NCBI GenBank assembly: GCA_020747065.1
Contig: JAGMVK010000008.1
Span: 186,001 to 250,000 of the forward strand
Direction of reading: 5' to 3'
Length of the DNA: 64,000 nt
Source of the DNA: Cadophora sp. MPI-SDFR-AT-0126
Lineage: Eukaryota; Ascomycota; Leotiomycetes; Helotiales; Ploettnerulaceae
A model generated the notes under the pieces. That model did no database searches. It was not told where the DNA came from and saw nothing but the letters and a program-made list of their open reading frames with translations. The translations under genes and the position numbers were made by a program. Each line of letters begins with the position of its first letter. Position 1 is the first letter of the stretch. Shown here piece by piece: positions 11,258 through 23,861 of this stretch.

Positions 11258-12055
11258 TGGCTATCCGGACAGTGGAAGCCTCGAATTTCAGGCCATAACA
11301 ACCATCCCTTTTTTTGCCGAAAGAAGCACATGGGTGCTCGCCTGCGGCTCACACGAAGCCTTCGAAATTGAAACACAGAGTAAAACGCGAACGTCCTTCG
11401 ATTGACCCCCGACTAGATCCTCACCCGACTAGATCCTCAGGCAGAAATCACGGGACTAACGAATTTTACGGCGATTCGGGGTTGGTGTTTTTCCGAGCCC
11501 GCCCCCTCTCTTCTTGTCGAAGAACCTTCTCTCTGAGCTTATCGGCTCATTTCGAAGGCACGTGATCCTTTGGAATGGAAAGGTAATGCGATCAAACTTC
11601 CGTATCAAAACAACCACGTACCGGCCGTAAAAGCATACATAGAAGCTGTAGGAGATTCGGAAAGGCTGTCATCGGGAGAGCACACAATATTAAGTATTTT
11701 GACCCAATTGCTATTGATCAAAGTTGTATGTTCATGAATACATTAAACCTAAACTAGTCAAGTACGTATTCCTGATAATAAGATTGACAGTGGCTGCTTC
11801 ATCAAGAGGTTCAATACTGTCAATTTGGTAGATAACTGATATCAAGGAACAATAATTTAAAACCAGGATTGCTTGATTTATCCAACACGAATGAATACAA
11901 TAGTCTGTATCCTTAAAACCTATCCTTGTAGTATACATTTTTGTTCAACTTTCACCAATATCTTTATCTTCTTTGGGACGCGACCGACACCTTTATCAGA
12001 GTTTCCATAGGAACTGCGAAGTTCGGTTGCGAGTACTCCCAATTCCTTGAGCAAG
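11258..12055. other. Intergenic, nothing recognised
   Basis: A 13-bp direct repeat (GACTAGATCCTCA) occurs near 11,411-11,440. No coding frame or element end is recognisable. Confidence 0.35.
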
Positions 12056-12613
12056 CTAGTGGTAGATCAAGACATCATAAAGGGCTTGGATGATGTTTAC
12101 TTCGCTTATTTCGCAAGGATCTAGCCACTCAAACCAGGTCTTCAAGTCGATTTCGTCATTTTGGTCATTACCAATGAAGACATCAATCCGTGACGGCTCA
12201 TCCTGATCAAGGAAATCGAGCATGTGCTGCCATTGCCCATCGGTGCCATTTCTGTACGCGATGCACTCTGTACCATCAGAGGCTCTAAAATAAACTGACT
12301 TGATATCACGCGAGATGTTAGAATGAGCAGTGCAGAAATTGAAGAATCTTTCCATATCCATGTTGAGTGCCTGCCGGGACAAGAGACGTGTTTTCTTGCG
12401 GCATTGTAGAAGCAAGAAATCGTCGAACTTTGCCCGCAACTGCCCCGAGGAATCCGAGGAATAGCCAGTTGAATTTACATCGAATCGTTTTTGTCGTTTT
12501 GATAGAGGTGTTGTGTACTCAACTTCCGCCCCTCTGTCGAGATAGTCAAGCTTACAGTTCTCAATATCAGAAAGGTCCGGTCTCTGGCGCTTCTGCTGCC
12601 TTGAAACTAGCAT
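12056..12613 (-). CDS. Hypothetical protein, 185 residues
   Basis: The minus frame from ATG 12,613 to the stop at 12,056 is open. The product starts MLVSRQQKRQRPDLSDIENC, has a basic region (KRQKRF) and a C-terminal half rich in aromatic and acidic residues (TWFEWLDPCEISEVNIIQAL). I see no signal peptide, membrane segment or known domain. The frame is also open a few codons upstream without an ATG. A neighbouring stretch (12,884-12,640) has a possible start, a GTGAGT intron (12,781-12,836) and an open exon, but it ends in TGA in a different frame, so I could not join the two. The gene may have its 5' end damaged. Confidence 0.45.
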   Translation of the reverse strand: MLVSRQQKRQRPDLSDIENCKLDYLDRGAEVEYTTPLSKRQKRFDVNSTGYSSDSSGQLRAKFDDFLLLQCRKKTRLLSRQALNMDMERFFNFCTAHSNISRDIKSVYFRASDGTECIAYRNGTDGQWQHMLDFLDQDEPSRIDVFIGNDQNDEIDLKTWFEWLDPCEISEVNIIQALYDVLIYH

Positions 12614-13238
12614 AAGGTAAATTTTGTTCAATTATCATTGGTCTTTGCATCTCTTGGTTGTATCTCGCATTTCGTATTGCAATCAGTCTCATCTGTTGGT
12701 TCCGCGTCGACAATTTCAAAGATAGGAGGATTCGAAGCCGAAAGAGCTGTAGGATTGCTGGGTGCCGAAGAAAAATCGAACTGTTGGGTGATTGAGTCGA
12801 CAGAGCCGAAGCGCGGAACTCCGAATTTATACTCACTCGCCACGTCACTTCTCTACCGTTCTTCGCAATTCTCCTCGCTTTCATTGAGTCATAAAGAGGC
12901 CTTGCCGCAGCAGCATGGCGTTGTTCAGCATCAAGGCTACTCTGAGAATAGTGTTATTCATGCAAGACAAGCTGCATGACCATGTTATTGGGAGGTCAAC
13001 GCCATCCAGGTAAGGGTAAGGCAGGCTGGCATGATTCGTCCAATAAATGCCGTTACGTCTTTCGATGTATGCTGCCGGCTACTGGACACCGTCTACAATT
13101 TCATCTTTGTCGCAGAAACGTAGTCTATCGGCCATCACGTACGAAAACATGACCGTCGTTTTCTGGCCTCGACCCCAAAGCCACGGCATGACCGGGGTCG
13201 ACCAAGTGGCGGGATCTACCTCTTAGGAACCAAGCATG
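12614..13238. other. Between hypothetical gene and LINE
   Basis: It holds the unjoined possible upstream exon for the minus-strand gene (12,640-12,884) and, after about 13,030, sequence of normal composition that may belong to the LINE endonuclease region, too damaged to read. Confidence 0.3.
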
Positions 13239-15760
13239 CCCTCCACGACGAATGGATGCCTTCACGCGCTGGCTGAACGAGACGGGTCGAGCTCAAGCAG
13301 TGCCAGTCACCGACAGCTGCACGGGCGTGGAATCTATCACTCCAAACTCCGCTAGCCTCTGTTCTGAGTTCAACCTTGATCACTGCTTTGTCCGTCATCG
13401 TCTCTTGGCTCGAACCTAACTGCGCCTTTTGGACAAGTCTTCTGTCCCCCTCCGAACAGACCACCGCTATATCATCCATCTCTCAGTCGGTCAAGCCATA
13501 CAGCAGCCCGCTACTCAAGACGACCCAGTCCGGTATCACTTACGCAAACTGAAAGACAAAACAGCTACTGACCGCATTCCAGTCGTCATGAGAGAAGCCA
13601 TTCAAGCTCACTTTAAAGAGACTACTGATGTGAACGAACTCAATACGGTGCTCACCCAGATCTGTCAGTCCGTGGCCCACGAGGTGTGTCGATCGTACCG
13701 AGTATCCCAAAAGTCGTCGGCCAAGACCCCGCAGAAACAGAGTCACCCCTCCTTTACACGGCAATACAAGGAAGCCATGCAGACGTCGCTAGACAACGGC
13801 CCGATTCTCCCAACCTCGGATGCAATAGATGCAACGACGGAGGATTTCCAGCTCTTCAGCAGTCGCTACGCAACCGACTCGCTATTACCCATGGTCCCCG
13901 ACATCCTAACCACTCACGTCACTATTCTACCTGACATCTGGAAGGCATTCTTCTCTGGAGACAAGATCACGGCCGAAATCATTTCCCAACTCGGACAGAA
14001 GAGCTGCGGCAGTGATGGCATCTACATCCGCCTTCTCAAATCCTTTATCAACACCGAGTTCATTCCACTCTTAGAGAAACTCTTCCTTCTCTGTCTCCAG
14101 ACGGGCCAGACCCCCAAAACCCGGAACCAATCCGAGATCCACCTCTTAAGCAAGGATCCCAAAAAGAGACCAGACGCCAATAACCTCCGTCCGAATACCT
14201 TCTTCAAATCTTTGATGAAGAAGGCTGGGCCCGAGTCCACGCCGCTTAGGCTGGTTTTCGTGGGGGCTATTCGGTTATCACGAATGCGGCGGTGGTCCAT
14301 CACATCCTCTTTACGGGCATACGAACTATAGCCGTTTTCCTTGACCTGCGTGCGGCCTTTGATATAGTCGATTATCACCGGCTTAAGCAGCTACTTATGT
14401 AACGCGGCTGCCCTTAGTAAATCACTAACGTTATCAGCTCTTTGATGTTTGATAATGTTTGGTCTTGTCTTCTTATTAATAATAGCGTTTCCCCGCTATT
14501 TCAACGAACTTGTGGCGTTCTCTAAGGCTTACCTCAGTTGCCTTTATTCTTTAATATCTTTATTAATGATCTTTTATATCGCTTAAATATTAATACTATT
14601 GATCTCCTAAACTGCCTCTTCTACGCCGATAATAGAGTTATCCTTGTTCATGATCTGTAATAAGCCTAATAGCTACTTAATATTGCCGAAGCATAGACGA
14701 AGGAAGCCGGACTAATATTTAATATCAAGAAGTGTGCGGTAATCATCCTACACACGTCTCAGCTCCTTCTCTAAGGCGAGCTAATCCCCCTAGTTAAATG
14801 CTATATATACCTTAGCTTTCCAATCACGTAGACTGAAATCAACTTCGTTACGCACCTCACTACTTGAATTAGAGCTATAATCAAGTGATCTAACTTCCTT
14901 ACCCTCTACTCCGATAGCTAGAGTGTAGTTAACCGCCTCCGCGTTTATAACTAGTACCTTACCTCGATATTTGAATTCGGAGCGCTTCTTATTAAAAGCT
15001 AGTGTTAGGGTTCAAAAGCTAACTAGTAAGTATTTACTAACGCCTTTAAATCCTGGAAGAAGCTTATAACGTAAATTAATAGAGAATCGAAATCCGCCTT
15101 ATATTTAATAGCGAACTTATTAGGTCTTGTTCTATATACGAAACGTTTTTAGTAACTTAAGATATAGTATTAGTTAGTTATCTAATAGCTATTAGTGGAA
15201 AACTTACTTTATATAATCCTCTATACGAATTCCTATATGTCTGCCTTTATACGTGTCCTCTAGACTAATTAAATCTTTAATACCTTCTTCCTCACGGTAT
15301 CCCCGGAATCTGATATAAAGGCCTAATTATAGACTCACTTCCTTAAATTACGCTGGGATATTATCTATTAAGAAGCTCAGAAGACTAAGATATCCTATAT
15401 TATTCCTATGAAGTTCTAATAAGTCCCCGGCTTGTTTTTCGCAGATATTACTTTCGCCGCCCTTATCCTAGTCTAGCGTATACTTTTTACCTACTAACAG
15501 AACAGTTTTAGTCAAAAGAAGAGGTATTTATATAAGTAGCTGTACCTCCGTACCCATAAGACCTGCTCTTACTTACCTTATTCTACGCTACTATCCCTAA
15601 AAGACCGGAAGAAGAAAGGATTAATATTTACTTACCTAAGTCTAAAAGACTTAAAAGTAACAGATATAAACTACCTTCTTAATAGTAACTAATTAGATAA
15701 AGCCACTAAAGTTCTGATAGTAATTAGTATAAAGCTAAAAGAAGCTTATTACAAAGAGTA
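13239..15760 (+). mobile_element. LINE (Tad-like non-LTR) retrotransposon fragment
   Basis: A plus frame runs from the end of the endonuclease domain (CSEFNLDHCFVRHRLL, then LRTDHRYIIHLS, the terminal SDH-like motif) through one TAA to an open ORF of 300 codons (13,429-14,331). That ORF holds the start of the reverse transcriptase (GSDGIYIRLLK; SEIHLLSKDPKKRPDANNLR). A frame change is needed near 14,230. The reverse transcriptase then continues in AT-rich, stop-filled sequence: FLDLRAAFDIVDYHRL near 14,338-14,390, GLPQLPLFFNIFINDLL near 14,525-14,580 and FYADN at about 14,618, where YADD is expected. No 5' end, poly-A or target duplication could be set. It is dead. Confidence 0.8.
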
Positions 15761-16150
15761 GTTAGCACTAGTACTAACACTAGCTTAAGGATATTAATAC
15801 ATATTGTAGAAGTAGGAGGTTTTTATATTTAGTTATTAACTAAGCTTGCTAAAGTCTCTAACTAACCTAAACCTAACCTTATGGACTTAAGTATATTCTA
15901 ATCCTTAGGTTTCTAAACTACTTATATACTTCTATTTCTAGTGTATATGTATTATTCTGAATTATAGCGTTACTCTAATTTTATTAGTAAGATTACTATT
16001 ATTAACTTCTCTTTATAAGCACTAGTTTAGTTATACTAAAGTGCTAGAGCTAGGGTCTTTAGGTTTTCCATATACCTAATTTAAATACGAAGGTAGTAAT
16101 TAAAGAATTCTAAGCTATAAGCTATAATAATCAATAATTAGTAAAGTAAT
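15761..16150. other. RIPped DNA between LINE and helicase pseudogene
   Basis: AT-rich, no motif assigned; it may hold the tail of the LINE or the 3' end of the following minus-strand pseudogene. Confidence 0.3.
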
Positions 16151-19100
16151 TTCCTATTTATCTAAATTAAAAACGCGCGCGGGGAAACAGCATAGAGTAG
16201 CCTTTCTAGGACTATTAATAGATTACGGAAGATCTTACTATATACAGGAGAACCTCTATTAGCGGAGGGTATCAGGGATAATACGTTTAAACTAAATATT
16301 ACACTAATCCTATTAGATAAGATATGGATTATATAAATAATCTTTAGCTGAATAGCTATTTAGCTGCGTTTAACTTCTAAGTCTGCTACTTTAATTCTTT
16401 AAGGTAGGAGATAAGTAGACGCGGAGTTTAGTTCTAATCGAGAATTGGACTATCCTTTAGTTACTCGATTACTCTGCAAGTACGGAATATAGCTTAAAGT
16501 AACTCTGTTCTTAGACTTAGGTCTAGGTCGTTACTGATAGTTCGAGGAGGGAGCTAGTAAATTAAGATAGAAGCGCCTGGAGGTTCATGCGGTGCCGCTG
16601 TATTTTGAAACTAGGAACAGCTACTTTAAGATATACAGTAGTTACTTGCCTAAAGTAGTATCAATGTTAGCCCCTAACCCTTAAACACAGAATACGTGAT
16701 ATTAAGCTATATAGTAGGCTCTTAAATAGCCTAGATAGGTAGTATTTATATAATCTTAAAAAACTCAACTTTATTAGTAGGGAATATAGTAGCTATTAAA
16801 AAAATCATCTACTTACCCCTTTTCTTTAATATAGCTTCGGCTTCCCTTATCTAGGGCCGGAAATCGGGATAGCTTTACTTAATAATATAACACTTATTAA
16901 TAATAAACTAATTAATCTATCTTAAATCTTCTAATTAGTTTAAATACTAGTTAAACCTAGTTCCTATGGCGGATTTAAGCTAGATAAATATAATCTAGAC
17001 TATATAGTCTAATTAGTTAGTATCTTATATAATACTAGATATCCCGACTCTATAATACCTCTTATGTAAATCCCGCTCTAATATCTTTAATAGTATAACT
17101 ACTACGATAGTCCCGGACTTTTGACTACGTACTAGTAACTAGAACAATAAACTCTTTCTGACTCTTATACCTATAATTACTAAAATAGGACTCATATTAG
17201 CTATAATAGCTCTTAATACCTCTTCTTACTTCCCCTGGAATATAGCCCCCTTACTAATAATACTCTTTAACTCGGAATAGATATTAATAGTCTTTAAACG
17301 CTTCTACTACGTAATCTAGATATCTTATATATTATCCTCTACTATCTAGCGCTTCCTCTTAGTTTCGGGCCTAGCGGATTCATAGCTAGACATGAAATTC
17401 AAAAATTAATACTATACTTAACTCACTTCTCTGAACTTACCTTATTAACCTATTACGGTATCTCGATTTTCTATTAACTCCTAAGTATATATTATTCCAG
17501 TAACATAGGTCCTGTAACCGGCTTATAAATCATACTTGTTATCTTCGTCTTATTTAACCCTTACTATATTATTAGCCTTAAGATCATCGCTAGGAAACAG
17601 TGCCTCTTAATAATAACGATAGGATATAGTAATAGTACTATTCCGCTAATAACTAATATAGATCTTTACTTTAATTAACCTTATACTAGCTTCTTATAAT
17701 ACTCTTCTTATTCGCTCTAACATTCACCCTTAGTTTAGGTCGTCATCCTTAGCTATATCTTCTCCTGCCTCTCGATGCTTCCTAGAGCTTATCTAACATT
17801 GATACTTAACCTTCTTACTATCCCCTTACAAAAATAGACTATTACACTGCTTACTACTACTCTCTAATTGTAAATCCGTATTAAATGACTAAATTAATCA
17901 TATAAAATATATAAATAACTTACTAACCTCTCGGGATAAATACCAGTAGATGATTTTAATATTACTATTACTATAATACCCTTTATAATATCCGATTACA
18001 AATATAACTAACCTATTCTCTATAATAATATTTCGAATACCTTCTTAACAGCTATTCTTTCACTATAATCCTAAAATCTCGGGTACTTATCCGGGCTATC
18101 CTCTATATAAATGAAATAATAATAATAATAATACTAAAAACTGCTGTATATAACGTTAGTACTACTCGGTAATCTCTTTATAGATAACTAGGCGCCCCCC
18201 TTCACTAGATTCAGTAGTAAATCATTACCGGACCCTTTATTTAGTAAATATACGTTAATATAACTATTATTTACTATTTACTTTAAACCGGTTCCGCTTA
18301 TTATCTAAAAATAACTACCTAACTTAATTCTCCGTGGGATTATTAATTATATTATCCTAATTAATACCGGGGATTTACTTAGAATTAACCTGCCCCTAGA
18401 AATCCATATCTACTAATATTAAATCCTTAAATAATACCTCCCGGGCTTTTCGGACTAATCCGTGGACTATAGTACGGATTTCAGTTATACTAAATTAGAT
18501 CTACTAGTATAAAATAGTATCCCTAATTCATTAGATATACCCCTTTACTATAGTAGTATACCGGATCTTAAATCTATATAATTAGGCCTGGAAAATCTAT
18601 TATATTAGGGTGGGATCTCTCTTGCTATTAGCTATAGTTATAAACCACTTCACTATCTTCTTAATTAAATAGTAATAACTAATAGTCTGCTTATAGGCAA
18701 TTAATTCAGTAATTTCGTTATTATCCTCTTATAACTACTATATAGCCTCTTTCTTTTTCTTATATATCTCCTAGATAATTATTAACCGGGCTAATTTAAT
18801 AATAGCAAAATACTTAAGCGTATAATCCTTAGTATTTAACTAATCTTTATTATCTTTTATACCTAATATTACTAATCCGCTAATAATAGCACTTTTATAC
18901 TCGTTGTTTTATAATAGGTAGTTTAATAAACTAATATATAACTATAATACTTTTCGCTAAATTACCCTTATTTTTTTAATCTCTTCGTTACTCTTATACT
19001 CCTCTTCCTTTCCTTTATCTATTTCCTTATTTCTACTCCCTCCTTACTTACTATTTTTATCCTTTTATTTTCGAAACTTCCTAATCTTATCCCTTATACC

Positions 19101-20330
19101 CTAAATATTAATTACCTAGCTACTAATTAATTAATATACTAGACAGTCCTCTAGCTTAATATCCTTTGCACGGAAAATATAACCTAAAATCTGTCTCTAT
19201 ACCTAGGTATATAATTAAATAATTATAATATCTATTTAATTATTAAATAGTATCTAAGTCTCCTACTTTACCTCTTTCTTATTAACCTTAAATAATACTA
19301 CTTACTCTATAACCTCTTACACTATAGTATACTAAGTACTTTAGATTATTTAATTAAATACCTTATATAATACTTATAATTCAGGTTCATCATCTTCTAC
19401 GGAACTAACTAACTCCCGTAATTTCTTCGTGTCTAAACTGGTTATATAGGCTTACTATTTTACACGGCGTAACTATAAGTTTAACTCTTTAGCTTTATTA
19501 AACTCCTTAATCTCTTAACGTTCTTTTACTTCCACTGCCTATAATACCGCTTCTATCTCATACTTAGCGGCTTTGAACTGATTAATCTATGACCTAATCT
19601 GGGCTCGACTGGGAATTTGCTCTAGATCAGTAGCTTATACCATGAAATACCCGGATTTAGCTTCTTAGATAAAAAAACGCTAATATTTAATACTTATTCG
19701 CTACGGCGTATTCGAATCTAGATATACGGTATACTTCTTTCTCCGTCCTCCTTTATTAGTGCTTTTCTAACTGTGTTCATTAATATAATATACTCTTATT
19801 CCACTGATTATAAAACGTATTACACTATATACCTTACCTACTGCTTCTAATGTATATTATAATCCTCCTGTTCTTAGTTTAGCTAATCCTTCTACTAAGC
19901 TAGACGTAAGTAGAGGAAATAGAAAATCCCATTATTATAATACTTCTTTATTCCTAATTAATCTATCTACCTCTACTACTTCATTTATAATCCTCTGATA
20001 CTCTAGGGATTCTAATTTATAGAGTTCGCCTATAAAATACGCGTTAATATAGCTAAGTAATATAGTATACTTATACTCTTTATAAATAACGATACGAAAT
20101 TTAGGCGAATAAATAAATTAATCTATTATAAATACTATGCTAGCTATTAATCTGAAAAAATAGGAAATAATATACTCTACTCTACTTATCCTTATACTTT
20201 TACCCTCTTTTTTAATCCTACGTATTCTTAATTACTTCTTTTACTATTAGTTTAATTACTAGCGCTACTATTTTCTGGGGTTAACTTATATTTTATACTA
20301 ATTAATACTATAACCCTAACTGCGATAATA
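16150..20330 (-). pseudogene. RecQ/telomere-linked-helicase-like gene, copy 1, RIPped
   Basis: On the minus strand heavily mutated frames give, in order from high to low coordinates: an N-terminal region shared with copy 2; YRFKIRYTT...DTILY...IRTIVHGLV near 18,600-18,470, a segment I associate with large fungal RecQ-like telomere-linked helicases; ILVIIGIRVRKSLLF near 17,200, matching a Walker A motif (GTGxGKS) after RIP; and INRFIINKCYI near 16,900, where RecQ proteins have RIVIDECH. Stops are nearly all TAA/TAG. The segment 18,480-20,300 aligns by eye with 23,220-23,490 plus 30,119-31,640. The C-terminal helicase motifs were not found, so the gene may be truncated. Family by pattern recognition only. 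Confidence 0.6.
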
Positions 20331-23300
20331 ATATCGCAACTCTAATAATATTAATACATTAGAATTTTAGGATTCTGAAAATAGGGTCTAGATTCTAACA
20401 GCGCTTTTATATATAAACCCAACTTTAAGCGTTTTAATAGCGCTTAAATATCAAAATCTAGAAACCTAATACCAGCCTTGAATATAATCCGATACCTGGG
20501 GCCTGTTCACTTTTTAACTAGGGTTCTAATTGGTCTATAACCTAATACTAGCCCTAGTATGAGTCGCATATTAAGGATAGAACCCCGGGAAATGGAATAC
20601 TACTAGTTAGTATATTAATAGCACTATTTATAGACCGGTCTTACTTCTCTTACTCTTAGTAGATATATACTTACCGCTACGCCTCTAATTTATCTGTTAT
20701 AGTATTACCTACTTAGTATATATTATAACGCTCCTTCGTATCCTTATACCTCGCTTAATTTATCTTCTTATTTATCTCTTAGTCTAAATAAACCCGCTAA
20801 TACGTGGTACTGCTTATAAATCGCTTAACTTTCTACTACTTAATTCGCTACTTCTCTTTAGTTATTATAAAAACATGAAACTTAGCTAGCTCCTACTATA
20901 CTTACTTATATACCTTTTATAATACTTCTTATCTTCTAATAGGTATTAAAATAATTACTTTACTCTTATTCTTATCTCGCCTAGCTTAACTACTCTCTTA
21001 ACTATAATTCCGTATCTAGTAAATGAGTCTAATGTGAACTATAATATGAATATCTGGCCAGTTAATACTTAATCTAAACGTATTAGTAGTAACTATAACT
21101 CGTTTATCTGCGTTCTCCTACGCCTTCCGGATCTTATCTTTAACTACTATATTACTTATATCTCGGTAATACATGTAGTAATCTAATACATAGCTTACCT
21201 CCTAGGTAGTAATAATATTACTACTATATATAATAATCTTTGCCGGTGCCGTGTACTTATTTAACTTTTACTCTATTAACCTATAAACTACTGTAATATC
21301 TCCTTACTTAAACTCATTCTCTTCGTACTTAATAACGGAATATATAATATTCAGATAGCTAGTTAGGGACCGGAATATATAAATATTATTAGCTTTAATC
21401 CGTGTAATATTTATAAACTTAGGCTTAGTATATAGTAGTAATATTACTATTAAATAAACTATCTGCACTCTCCTTTCTATTAACTCGCCTAATTACTATA
21501 TCTTAGGCTGGAACGCGGCCGTGCTATCTAATAGCGTATAATACTTATCTAATATAAACCGCTTTAATAAATATAATCCTTATAACCGGTTCAAAAATAT
21601 CCTAAACGTCTTACTAACCGCTAACTCCGGCGTGATAATAATAATCTAGCTAGGGGAATAGTACTATTAGGGATCCTACTTAATACACGAAATACCGGCT
21701 TATTAATATCTCTTGACTATATAGTCCTATAACGAAACTAATAAGCTGATAATAATTATTATCCCAGAGCTTATACTCTTAGCTAGCAACTAGAATAATA
21801 ACATCTTCCTAACCCCTGTTCCTATTACGGCTATAATAGAGCTCTAGTGCTTCATAATAGCTTATAATATAAGCTCTTATAAACTATAGAACCAGGCCTT
21901 ACTTCCTAATATCTTCTCTAACTTAGTATAGATATCTACTCCTTGTAATTGCTTTTACTACACTAACTATATATCTTATATCTCTTTCTTATATATCTAC
22001 TGCTTTCTCTTAGCTCTCCCGCTTATACTAACACCTTAATATACTAACGGAAACCCCAAAAAATAATACTATATGTAGCTAACTCGTCGAAACTTCTTAT
22101 AGTAACTAATAATAAAATTATCCCCTTCTATTAACTCCCTTATATAAATTATACTTATAATATAAGTTCCGTAACTAGCTTATAAATCCTATAAGTTATC
22201 CCTATCTATATTATCTTTATCTTATCTATTACTTTTCTTTAACTTCATCTTCTTATCCTTAAATCAGTCTTCGTAATAATACCGGTATAATATAGTAATA
22301 GTAATCTAGTAATAACTTATAATACTAAACCCATTTATACTTATTAATCTTAACCTTACTTCCTTTAAAATCTTCCGCGCTTATTCTAATATCTATAAAT
22401 AGGACTACTATTAAGCTAATAACCTCTTTTAACTTATCTAGTCCTTACTCTTACTCTCTTCTCCTTAATTATCTCTTTCCCGCTTACTAGAAATATTATT
22501 ACTCTCCCTAGACTTCTACTACTTCTACTTTAAGCCTATCTATTACTAGTACTCCTTCTTCTAACTATCTCCTTATAAAAATAAACTACTACTTAATTTC
22601 CTTATTACTTGAAACTATAACTTTTCCTAAAATAATAATACTAACTATAAATAATATACTAATAACTCTCTAACCTCTCTTAGTAAATATTAATGTATAA
22701 TCTTAATATTTTTATTACTCTAATAACTCTTATAGTATATAGCTATAAACGTAACTAAACCCTCTTTAATAAAAATGTTCCGCACGCTACTATACGCTAT
22801 ATTCTTTTACTATATACTTAATAATTCCGGTACTTTAGCTAGCTAATTACTATATAAATATATTAAAACTTATAATAACTCCTAGAACTATTCTACGTAG
22901 CGCTAATATATAGCTATAGCTTTCCTCTTTAACTTCCTCGTACTATCCATAAACTGCTCTCTTAACTACTCCTCCTTATATATCCTCTTGTATAATTATT
23001 ACTACTTATATACTACGAACTAATTCCGCTTATTATTTAAAAACGACTACTTTACCCGGGTCTTGGATAATTAGTCTACTATTTTATCTTAATAGATTAG
23101 TAATACTTACTTTATATTCACTTCTTTATTTCTACTTATTATAATTACTATTAACTTCTTAAATAATTCCTCTCTTACCTCCCTAACTAATCTATGAATT
23201 ATACTCCGAAATTAATTTATATTAAACCGGATCTTAGGATATAAAATATTATCCCTAATCTACTAGATCTTCCCTTTAGTAGTAGTAGTGTACTGAATTT

Positions 23301-23490
23301 TAAAACTATATAACTAACTATAGTATAACTATTATATAAGCTTAGAATCTTTACTATCGTAGGCTGTAGTTATAAATAAACGAACTAAACCCCGGGTTAA
23401 AACATAATAGCTTAATACTCTCGCTCTAGCTACCTCTGGACTTAAACTACGCTCTTAGTATTATATAATAGCCTTCTATCGCTGCTTATA

Positions 23491-23861
23491 TGTTACAACT
23501 GTCAGCTGCAACAGGTAACATAGCCCTGAGGCTCGGCACGGTTAGGCTCGCCCGGAGCCTGACCTGGCACAGAGAAACTATGGGTCACGTGACAGGAAGT
23601 CACGGGATGAATCATCTGGACTCTTTAAGTCTGGACAATAATTTAAATAATTTAACTAATTTAGCGGCATAGGGAGTTCTATATAACTAGCTAGCGTTTC
23701 CTATAGTAGATAAAAGCCTTATACTTAACTTAAATATAGTATTATTATATATACTTAGTAACTTATAATAGTCCTTAGTCTTAATTAAGTGATAGCGCCC
23801 TTACTTACTAATTCACTAACTTTCGCACTCTTAAGTAATACTAGCTCGATTGTATATTACA
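23491..23861 (+). repeat. 5' LTR of the chromovirus
   Basis: It begins TGTTACAACT and ends TATTACA. Its first about 165 bp keep normal composition (CCTGAGGCTCGGCACGG), the rest is RIPped. A short frame within it (23,490-23,672) is not a gene. Confidence 0.9.

Noticed and set aside
11042..11376. ORFs of 71-146 codons on both strands across the minisatellite
   Set aside because: They only reflect the stop-free 17-bp unit and show a 17-residue repeat in each frame.
13216..13479. Minus-strand ORF of 87 codons
   Set aside because: It is the shadow of the LINE reading frame on the plus strand.
23490..23672. 60-codon plus ORF
   Set aside because: It lies in the unmutated part of the 5' LTR of the chromovirus.
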